Origin: Trichobilharzia szidati
Taxonomy: Eukaryota > Platyhelminthes > Trematoda > Strigeidida > Schistosomatidae
Direction: 5' to 3'
Length of the DNA: 64,000 bases
Assembly: GCA_944472155.2 (NCBI GenBank)
Contig: OX235271.1
Coordinates: forward strand, 36,878,633 to 36,942,632
Of the stretch, positions 56,730 to 64,000 are shown piece by piece (within the stretch, counting starts at the first letter, position 1; the number at the start of each line of letters is the position of its first letter). Both the position numbers and the translations under genes were made by a program. The notes below the pieces were generated by a model that did not search any database, was not told the DNA's origin, and saw nothing but the letters and a program-made list of their open reading frames with translations.

Positions 56730-56825
56730 TCACAGTGCTCAAACATTTTACTGACATAAGCATAATTGTAGGGCCTGAAGCAAAATTTATTGAAAACAAT
56801 TGTTCGCTGTAACTATTTTTTCAAC
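56730..56825 (+). mobile_element. PLE-A 3' tail fragment
   Basis: ATTGTAGGGCCTGAAGCAAA ... ACAATTGTTCGCTGTAACT matches the PLE-A terminus. The core reads CTGAAGC (A9 changed). The stretch 56431-56729 before it is AT-rich and unassigned. Confidence 0.65.
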
Positions 56826-57320
56826 AGTTGCTTTGTAAGGATTAGATTTGTTTTCTACGAGTTGATCACGGGTTGATATTAGTTAGAGAACTATTGAGAA
56901 CCAGGGAGTACTGGACAGCTGTTTCACCCTAGCTTGGGAATCGTTAGCAGTACGCACCCACTGGTATTCGAACCCAGGACCTTTCGGTTGCAAGAAAAGC
57001 TTGTATACCATTCAGCTACTGGGACCTGTACAGTGGCCCATGAATTCTAACTTCAACCAATTCATGACTGAAAATTAATCTGATGCTCACTAGTGACTTG
57101 CTACAGGACAGTTTCCTGAAGTCCCAGTGAGAAGTCGTGACCAGTGAGGTCCATCCAGTCTGGGAGTGAGGATGGATTTCCCCCCAATGGCATTGATTGG
57201 TGGTCGCACTAAAACCACGAATCGGTAGAAGTTAGAAATCATGGACTGGCCATTGAATCGGGTCCCAGTAGCTGAATGGTGTACAAGCTTGCCTTGTAAC
57301 TGCAAGGTCCCTGGTTTTAA
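56826..57320. repeat. SINE-1 pair
   Basis: A reverse half (56826-57068: GTACTGGACAGCTG, GGTATTCGAACCC) is followed by a forward leader through the A box (57065-57320: GGTCCCAGTAGCTGAATGGT), cut within the B box. It starts directly after the PLE tail at a TTTTTTC run. Confidence 0.78.
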
Positions 57321-57337
57321 ATGTATATATATATATG

Positions 57338-57411
57338 ATTGTGCAGCTAGAATAAATGAATCATCGAAAAGAGAATTTTCTTCGCGGAATTCTTTGTTTT
57401 TATGACTCAGT
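57338..57411 (+). mobile_element. PLE-A 3' tail, inverted relative to the next PLE
   Basis: GATTGTGCAGCTAGAATAAA then CGAAAAGAGAATTTTCTTCG: hammerhead-like tail in plus orientation while the adjoining PLE body is on minus. Stem III is retained; the core is CTAGAAT and not functional. Confidence 0.55.
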
Positions 57412-59300
57412 GGACATTATTAATTTAGTTGAAATAATAATAGTATGAAACCCAGTTAAAGTCTATGCAATCATAATCATAGTTTAATGTCAAGTGGCAA
57501 AACAATTAATGTCATTTATAGAATAATACATAAGGTGTATAGATTTTGGAAAGGGCACATAATTATAGGATTAGTAGATGAATATAAAATGTTACATAAC
57601 ATGGTGTGAAATTTGATAAGATAGAATTCAATATGGTAAAAAGAATTATGGATTTAGAATGACAAGTGGGACAAGCGGAAACAATGCAGAGTGAGAACAG
57701 TAATAATAATAATAATAATAATAATCGTAGTAATAAGGGAAACGTACACAGAATAACTAAATAAACAAAATAAATGTCTATCACTTTACGGCCAAAGCAG
57801 AAATAGGGATTGTACATACTTCTTTTCTACACAAAGGTCTGGCGTAAAGTCATGAACGGTTAAGGCCTCCGCTGTCTTTAGAAGCCAATAACGAAGAAAA
57901 CGCGACAAGTTAGCATGGATTCAGTAGATGATCTTGAAATCATGGTTGGGGTTGGTAGAGTGACAAGAGCCAATCAGGTGTTCTAGAATACACCGCACAC
58001 TATCCCTGGAATATGTTCTCGTATCCATGTGGAAAGCGTTCTCTGGCTACGGCCAATGTACCTTGCCCCACAAGAGCAGGTGAACTGATAGCTGCACATA
58101 GAGGCGGCTAGACGGGGGAACTTATCTTTTACAGAGATGGAGAACAACTTGCGGCTGGTGAACATCATTTGTAATTTTGCTGCAAAGAACGTCTTACTGA
58201 TTGCTTTAGAGAGACGGTTTTTGAGCATATCTGAAACTTGATCACCTTTGAATTCCAGGTTCATGAATAAGGTTTTCTTTGGAATTGAGTTGGTGACCAG
58301 TTTAGACTGCTTATCTCTCGTGTTTTACCATCAATAAATCGCTTCGAGTAACCGTTTTCTGCGAGCTTGGCTTTTAGGAAGTCAAGTTCTGAGTCAATGC
58401 AATCAGAACTACAAATGTTTCTTATCCTAAAGCAGAGCGAATGAATTAGGTTCCTTTTCCTGGAGATAGGCACCCAACTATAAGCATTGCTTAGTTGTCC
58501 ATTCCACGTACGTTTCCTGTGGATGGATCTTTTGAGAGATCCAGCATTGCGTCTACTAAGGTACACATCAAGAAATGGAATACTTAGTTCAGATTCCTTT
58601 TCTATGGCGAATCGTAAAGAAGGATGGCAGTTGTTGAAAACAAACAAGACATCATCAAGAATTATGTTATTGTCGCAAATAACGAAAGTGTCATCTACGT
58701 ATCTTTTATAAATGTCAAAATGACCGATGGTTTAACTGAGTTGAGAGTTTTCAAGCTTTGCCATAAAACAATCAGCCAGCAAAAGATCCAGTAGTGATCC
58801 CATAATAATGCCATCTCTCTGTCTAAAAATCTCATTATTGAAGGTGAACTGGACATTCAACGTGCATCTCAGTAAAAGTTCCTTGAGGTAGACTGTCGGC
58901 GACCCTATTTCTAAACTATGTGTATCAGTATAATCACATATAAAGCAAACAGTTTCCATGAGAGGTCCATTGGTAAATAGCTAATTCACATCTAATGAGG
59001 ACATGACATTAAAATCTTTAATGCTGTCAATAAATTTGAACGTGTCATCAATGGGAAACTTCGACACTTGCCTTCTAACTGGTTCCAGTACTTCAGCTAG
59101 CCACTGAGTGATTCCTTGATAAGGAGAACCCACCATATCGAGAATTGGGATAATCCTGTCTTGTGAATTTCCGGTAGCCCATACAACTGTGGTATTATGG
59201 AGCCTACTGGTTGGATGCATTCATATAGATCTGACGAGATTACTGACTTATTCCTCATGTTCTTTAAGACATCAGTCAGTTGATTTTCAATTAGATGTGT
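57412..59300 (-). mobile_element. PLE-A, longest copy (RT and endonuclease)
   Basis: Minus-strand order: NMRNKSVISSDLY; IIPILDMVGSPYQGITQWL (RT fingers), PVRRQVSKFPIDDTFKFIDS, MSSLDVN (motif A); NNEIFRQRDGIIMGSLLDLL (motif B, altered); KRYVDDTFVICDNN (motif C, intact); FLDVYLSRRN; WVPISRKRNLIHSLCFRIRN; NGYSKRFIDGK; KTFFAAKLQMMFTSRKL; and the GIY-YIG start SYQFTCSCGARYIGRSQR (about 58055-58105), then a truncated C-terminus and 3' UTR with an AAT run at 57702-57724. Stops near 58262 and 58725-58735 and a frameshift break it. 5' end missing. Confidence 0.9.
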
Positions 59301-59777
59301 TATTTATTTTTCATTCTTGCTTTTGGAAGACTACAAGTGAATAGTTATGAAAGAAATCAACTTAAACAGTATTTTATAGAGATGTAAGTATAGCATCACA
59401 ACCATAATACACCATATTAACAATATGAACAGGGGAAATGAGTTTAAAAGGACTCACTCAAGAGAATATTATCTTATCTTACACTACATAGTAGAAGGAA
59501 CAAAAATGCAACACGTCCGATTGCCGTTTGGTCAAGGTAGGACAAATACATTGGGAGTTAGAGGATATACACTTGCATATGAAGCATCCCGTATACCTGG
59601 TGACATCCCTCATCTTCTAAACTTCCCTGTCTACTTTATGATGAGCGAGGGAGATAAACTAGTAAGCAGTTACTTTTGTTTCAAACTGTTCATGCTGGGA
59701 TTCATACGCCTGGTCTCCCTTTGAACCAATTTTAGAACGTATCAGCCTTCCTTGAGTCGGTGGCTGATTGCAGTTTC
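59301..59777. other. unannotated stretch with a dispersed repeat
   Basis: 59360-59410 (TATTTTATAGAGATGTAAGT, then ATAGCATCACAACCATAAT) recurs at 61763-61805. A 99-codon frame (59425-59721) has no recognisable domain. Confidence 0.4.
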
Positions 59778-59812
59778 GCAATTAAAAGTGTTCTCTGAGC
59801 TGGTCGGTTTAG

Positions 59813-59856
59813 TAGCGAAGCTTTCGTCGTCCTTCCGGACAACATCTTCAGCGCCA
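59813..59856 (-). ncRNA. hammerhead-like ribozyme, PLE-B 3' end (mirror arm)
   Basis: Exact mirror of 60783-60826 on the minus strand; same stems and core. Confidence 0.72.
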
Positions 59857-59963
59857 TATTTAGCACAGAGTGAAATGATTTAAATTTCTTCATGCGTGGT
59901 GTAATTGCGTCTCCTGGTTACTATCTTTACATATGTATTGACCACTTTCTGTTGACTAGGATT

Positions 59964-60265
59964 TTAAACTTTTTGGTCACCTGATTTACTTTGTATTAGT
60001 TGGTATATTTCATCTATATTAACGTGTTTGTTAATCGCATTTTCGCTTGAGTACCAGGCTTCTAGGAATTCTCTGGCCCTTTTCGTGTTTCCTCTGTTTA
60101 AGATTTTGACGTGATCCCAATCAAACTGATGACCATAGTTGTCTGCATGCATTGATACTAACGAATACATATCATGTCTTTTTACGGCTGATTTATGTTC
60201 TTGGATTCTGATTCGCAGGGGACGCCCACTTTGGCCGATGTAATGCTTGTTACAGTTCATACCGT
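59964..60265 (-). CDS. PLE-B GIY-YIG endonuclease domain (mirror copy)
   Basis: Codes for the same residues as 60375-60675 from MNCNKHYIGQ to GDQKV. The upstream residues in this frame come from the spacer read backwards and are not PLE protein. Confidence 0.88.
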
Positions 60266-60675
60266 TGGATATAAATATAGCACACAAACCAGTAAAATCG
60301 CTTAATTCGATATTATGCAAACCAAAAGATCCAACAGAAAAAGGGGATAAAATTAATACCATCTACAAAATAAATTGTATGAACTGTAACAAGCATTACA
60401 TCGGCCAAAGTGGGCGTCCCCTGCGAATCAGAATCCAAGAACATAAATCAGCCGTAAAAAGACATGATATGTATTCGTTAGTATCAATGCATGCAGACAA
60501 CTATGGTCATCAGTTTGATTGGGATCACGTCAAAATCTTAAACAGAGGAAACACGAAAAGGGCCAGAGAATTCCTAGAAGCCTGGTACTCAAGCGAAAAT
60601 GCGATTAACAAACACGTTAATATAGATGAAATATACCAACTAATACAAAGTAAATCAGGTGACCAAAAAGTTTAA
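60247..60675 (+). CDS. PLE-B GIY-YIG endonuclease domain (plus copy)
   Basis: 142-codon open frame with KPKDPTEKGDKINTIYKINC, NKHYIGQSGRPLRIRIQEHK (GIY-YIG as YKI-YIG with the conserved Arg), HQFDWDHVKILNRG and AREFLEAWYS (Glu of the domain). In full elements it lies C-terminal to RT and nicks target DNA. 5'-truncated before RT. Confidence 0.88.
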   Translation: MLQFIPLDINIAHKPVKSLNSILCKPKDPTEKGDKINTIYKINCMNCNKHYIGQSGRPLRIRIQEHKSAVKRHDMYSLVSMHADNYGHQFDWDHVKILNRGNTKRAREFLEAWYSSENAINKHVNIDEIYQLIQSKSGDQKV

Positions 60676-60782
60676 AATCCTAGTCAACAGAAAGTGGTCA
60701 ATACATATGTAAAGATAGTAACCAGGAGACGCAATTACACCACGCATGAAGAAATTTAAATCATTTCACTCTGTGCTAAATA

Positions 60783-60826
60783 TGGCGCTGAAGATGTTGT
60801 CCGGAAGGACGACGAAAGCTTCGCTA
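60783..60826 (+). ncRNA. hammerhead-like ribozyme, PLE-B 3' end (plus arm)
   Basis: Stem I TGGCG (60783-60787)/CGCTA (60822-60826); core CTGAAGA (60788-60794); one extra T; stem II GTTGTCC/GGACGAC with loop GGAA; GAA (60814-60816); minimal stem III AGCT; U at the cleavage position (60821). A 7-bp stem II and an intact core make it a strong candidate. Confidence 0.72.
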
Positions 60827-60861
60827 CTAAACCAACCAGCTCAGAGAACACTTTTAATTGC

Positions 60862-61924
60862 AAATCATCCACCTGAGCTACAAATCTTCTCTATGATTGC
60901 AGTTTCCTAGTTTTGCCCCTGTCAGATGTAGGTAGAAAGTGGTGATTCTAGTGCATGTCTAGTCAATCGTCTAAAGAGCTCTAAAACTGCGAGCAGTCTG
61001 CATGTGATATTGTGCAGTAGTTGTTAGACAGTGAGTTACTATCACACATAAGTTGACAGGCGTCTAAATAATAATAACAACATTTAATTTACAGACAAAA
61101 CTTTGTCTACAGTGACAACTAAAACAGTTTCTATGTGACCTGCTCTGGACTTTATTTGGTCACTCTAAATTAATCCACTATACTTGTCAAATATCACAAG
61201 GAGTAATCTATGCCTTAAGTAAGTAGTCAACGGGTATTAATCATCACACTCTGGGTAGCACTCAAGTCTCTTTCAAACACTGCCAGCTTTTACTATCACC
61301 AGCCTCTAAATAGTTCTCCCTGTTTATGATTTATAACTCCGACATCTAGTTTTCTCCAACGACAGATGTCCAATAAAATTGACCTTGGTTTCCTGAAAAT
61401 GTATAACTATTTTCGAGAAGATTCAATGATGCACCCGGGAGTTAGTATTTCCCTAACCCCACTTTACTAGTTTTCAAAGTCTATACGACTGACTACTCCT
61501 GTAACAAGTTATGATGACCATAAGTACACATTGAATCCGACAGTACGAGAAACGCTTCTCGAGTAGACGTCAACTGACTTTTACCCATGTGCTGACTGGT
61601 TACATACATAAAACGCATTCCGTCTACTCACTCCTGCCTAAGCAGCTGCAAATAGAATTACAGGTTGAGTGAAGGGTGATTTCCAGGTGTCTAGCCTCAC
61701 AAAATTACCGTCACTAGACAAGGCAACCTGTGAAAAGTCACGAAAGAATTCAACTAAAATAGTATTTTATAGAGATGCGAGTATAGCATCACAACCATAA
61801 CACACTATAATAACAATAGACATAACGTAACAATAGACATAACATACATAGACATAACGCATTTCGTGTACTCACTCCTCCCTGAACAGCTGCAAATCGA
61901 ATTATAGGTTGAGTGAAGGGTGAT
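60862..61924. other. unannotated stretch with a local duplication
   Basis: A block of about 95 bp occurs at 61608-61708 and again at 61853-61943 (TACTCACTCCTGCCTAAGCA / TACTCACTCCTCCCTGAACA, ... GGTTGAGTGAAGGGTGATTT in both). Between them lies the repeat shared with 59360-59410. No gene was recognised. Confidence 0.5.
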
Positions 61925-62145
61925 TTCCAGGCGTCTAGCCTACAAATTTTCCGAATTGTGGAGCATAGAGAACGGAGAAGATTTCTCTTCCTGTCCAGAT
62001 GCACCCAACTGTTGAAGCCAGTGTATTGACCTGTAAATATTGGCTTAATCTTAAGTCTCACTTGATGAAGGAAATAGGTTTTTAATTTGTACATCATCTT
62101 TAAATTGAACCGGTGTATCCATCTTATTAGATCTGACACGACTAT
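61925..62145 (-). mobile_element. PLE fragment (RT C-terminal linker)
   Basis: Minus frame: FTGQYTGFNSWVHLDRKRNL and LLRSLCSTIRKICR, matching the ...SWVPISRKRNLIHSLCFRIRN block of the copy at 57412-59300. Confidence 0.7.
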
Positions 62146-62479
62146 CTCAAAACTTAATACGCATAGACGAGACTTCTAAATCTGTCAGTAGTATGACACC
62201 CAAGAAATACGGCTGACTAGAGTTACTCAAAAGTCACTCGCCATTTGGGCCTGTCCTCGATTTACCTACCTCAGCATAACATGCAGATGGAAAACAACTG
62301 GTACATTTTTCGAGACCGTTACACAAAGAAGCTGTAAAACACACCGTGAAAGAGTTTTGAGTTTGTTGGGAGAATCAGGTAATTAAAGGTGAATGGCAGG
62401 TTTATAACACTCTCGGACGTGTCTTCCCTGTTCACTAACATGTCTTTGATGGTGATAGTAGATTATATAAATGACTAAA
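62146..62479. other. unannotated stretch
   Basis: No recognised features. Confidence 0.3.
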
Positions 62480-62720
62480 TTGATCAATGATGGTATGGAG
62501 ATTGGTATATCCGCCTCCTCATTAAAGGGGCTCATTTTAAGGCACACGATGAATCAAAACTTTCTGTTCGGTGAAGACATCTAGAGGCATTCAGATGGTA
62601 TTGCTATGGGATCACCACACTGTACAGTACTAGAGGACTTCTTTCTAGTGAAAGCAGAGAATGGCCCAGTAAAAGGTGTTATAAGTGATCTGGATTTCCC
62701 TTGTTTCTTGACAGATGCTG
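62480..62720 (+). mobile_element. PLE RT fragment (motif B)
   Basis: A frame with one stop reads LRHTMNQNFLFGEDI, then HSDGIAMGSPHCTVLEDFFL and KAENGPVKGVISDLDFPCF, equivalent to DGVAMGSPLGPxLADFFL of PLE RTs. The catalytic YVDD block is not retained. Confidence 0.7.
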
Positions 62721-62949
62721 GGTCAAGAAATACTAAACTGTCTGCTTTGTATCACGTAGTTTACTAGAAGATTCCGAGCTCGGAATTTCGTGGAAGGTTG
62801 AGCGTGCTGCTATCAAATCCACCCCATCACTACTGAAACTTCAAATCACAAAAAGAATATTCCCCATTGGAATCAGGAAGACTTCTCAGTTCGGGGACGA
62901 ATGATGTCAGCGAGTGAAAGGTTTCGGGAAGTTAGTCTGCCGACAAGTC
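62721..62949. other. unannotated stretch
   Basis: No recognised features. Confidence 0.3.
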
Positions 62950-63390
62950 TCCTCTCAATGAAGGCAAGAATCAGCATAGGTACTTGGAATGCCAGCACGA
63001 TGTTTTACACTGGTTAATGAAGTTGATCGGATACGAAATAGAAGTGTCAGGAATCTTTGAGATCGGATGGAATTGAAGTGGATTCTCCGAATGGTTAATT
63101 GAAGAGTCGAAAATATATTCTCTTGTCATCCAGACGACAACTACGACTACACTGGCGTGTGGCTAACATGCTGTTACCATCAGCATCGAAGACACTCATT
63201 TAGTGGAATGTAATCTGCTCAGTGATCATGATGACATTATTCAACTGGAAAGAGTGTAAGCTCACAATCCTACTACCCTACACACCTACAAACAACGAGG
63301 ACTTCTGGAGAAAGCTGCAAACAGTGATCGAGGAGATCCCAGCTAGATCGTTGAAAGTTTGCTGCTTATTTTCTTAACATGGATCACTCA
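62950..63390 (+). mobile_element. RTE-type apurinic-like endonuclease fragment
   Basis: MKARISIGTWNASTMFYTG (about 62958-63015) is the conserved N-terminal start of APE-type endonucleases of RTE elements (IRIGTWNVRTM). Near 63265-63360 LPYTPTNNEDFWRKLQTVIE and EIPARSLK match the later YAPTNDxxxxxKxxFYxxLQ block. Intervening sequence is shortened and frames are broken. The only endonuclease part of a non-LTR element in the window. Confidence 0.65.
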
Positions 63391-63694
63391 CTGTGATCAT
63401 GTCCTATGTACCTGTAATTTTCCTGTGTTCTACTGGTTAGTAGCGTTATGCATTCAGTTTGTTGTCATAGGGGACTATATACAACAAAAACCTTACCAAT
63501 TTGTATTTCCTCCCTAGTAGAAGGAGTAATATTGATTCGCAACGATAATCGCACAAACTGAATTCGAAGCTATCCAACACTATTTGCTGTGTGCACTTAT
63601 AAGGGTTTTATTTCATAAAAGCAGTTTGTGGTAGATATGAAGTATTTGACTGATTTTTAGTCACTTTTCGTGTTTTCCACTGTACATATGATGG
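63391..63694. other. unannotated stretch
   Basis: AT-rich; no gene or repeat recognised. Confidence 0.3.
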
Positions 63695-64000
63695 ATCTAG
63701 GATGGCTGGATTCAACATAGAACTTGGCACCGAAGTGCAGCAGTTCCAGTTGCCACGTTCCAAAGAGCACACAAAGGTAGACAAGAAAATGAGTGAAGAG
63801 AATCAATAGAGTTTCGACAAGTATAAGAGTGAAACAGAATGAGTAATGGTAGAAAGGAATATGAGACTGAATACATCTGCGCCATTGACAACGACTTTGA
63901 GCCATGTCACCTATTGTCTCCAGTCTTTGATACTTAGAGTTCCGAGGGCCCCAACCCGGAAGTCTGCATCTCCCTACCTGACTCAGTTTAACTGTCAGGG
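63695..64000 (-). mobile_element. RTE-B, 3' tail, running off the window
   Basis: Minus frame: FGTWQLELLHFGAKFYVESS tail and SHIPFYHYSFCFTLILVETL. To the right, the complements of LETIGDMAQ and VGRCRLPGWG reach the window edge. Very similar to 28985-29300, so a young copy. Confidence 0.85.

Larger units (their letters stand above)
59778..60861. mobile_element. PLE-B: 485-bp near-perfect inverted repeat with 114-bp spacer
   Basis: Arms 59778-60262 (minus) and 60377-60861 (plus) are almost identical; I saw one internal mismatch (CGACC/CAACC side). Each encodes MNCNKHYIGQSGRPLRIRIQ (GIY-YIG motif), HADNYGHQFDWDHVKILNRG, REFLEAWYSSENAINKHVNI and a shared C-terminus GDQKV. Each arm then carries the 3' UTR with a hammerhead. 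The spacer extends only the plus copy upstream (KPKDPTEKGDKINTIYKI). Both reading frames are undamaged, suggesting a young structure. Confidence 0.92.

Noticed and set aside
59425..59724. 99-codon frame as a gene
   Set aside because: No family recognised and it is surrounded by PLE debris; codon pattern not convincing. Left unannotated.

Overview
The window looks like a blood-fluke (Schistosoma-type trematode) genome segment. The evidence is the AT-rich DNA, very short spliceosomal introns (33-43 nt) beside multi-kilobase ones, and the mix of repeats: two RTE-like non-LTR families, Penelope-like elements (PLEs) with GIY-YIG endonucleases, CsRn1-type and other Gypsy LTR elements, a CACTA-like DNA transposon with a DUF4806 partner gene, and tRNA-type SINEs carrying hammerhead-ribozyme-like cores, as described for schistosome SM-alpha repeats. 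I cannot fix the species from sequence alone.

Host gene. One single-copy host gene can be read: a Rab escort protein (REP/CHM, the Rab GDI superfamily) on the minus strand. Eleven coding exons run from the start codon near 33149 down to 7340. Every junction is GT-AG and every phase agrees, giving 572 codons. The C-terminal exons were not found and may lie left of base 1. Its introns are filled with retroelements.

Layout. 1-12.2 kb: RTE family A copies, PLE fragments, tRNA-type SINEs (often head-to-head), a complete 5S rRNA-like sequence fused to a tRNA-like unit, a Gypsy integrase fragment, and REP exons 11 and 10. 12.2-33.2 kb: REP exons 10-1 with RTE-A, RTE-B, PLE and SINE insertions, some with readable target-site duplications (TSDs). 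33.2-36.5 kb: a repeat-poor stretch upstream of REP with no recognised gene. 36.5-39 kb: a decayed CR1/Jockey-like non-LTR element (minus). 40.7-56.4 kb: a nested stack in which a PLE is split by a 3.9-kb Gypsy element (350-bp LTRs, TSD GTAG) and again by a second Gypsy element (193-bp LTRs); that element's gag is in turn split by a 5.5-kb CACTA-like transposon. 56.4-64 kb: further PLEs, including an almost perfect 485-bp inverted repeat that mirrors a PLE endonuclease domain and its hammerhead motif, then RTE fragments to the end.

Working names used below. RTE-A: non-LTR family whose 3' end reads like CCTATGTTCC followed by AAT repeats. RTE-B: non-LTR family with the RRRDIRLSTKGRVY and GGQTKTW motifs and a long conserved 3' tail. 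PLE-A: Penelope-like type with a CSCGA-YIGR endonuclease. PLE-B: type with MNCNKHYIGQ. SINE-1: tRNA/hammerhead SINE. SINE-2: a second tRNA-like repeat. SINE-Gly: tRNA-Gly-like head with an RTE-A tail. The most notable items are the three-level nesting, the CACTA element whose two genes appear to share a 6-nt first exon, the 5S-tRNA composite, and the mirrored PLE-B ribozymes.
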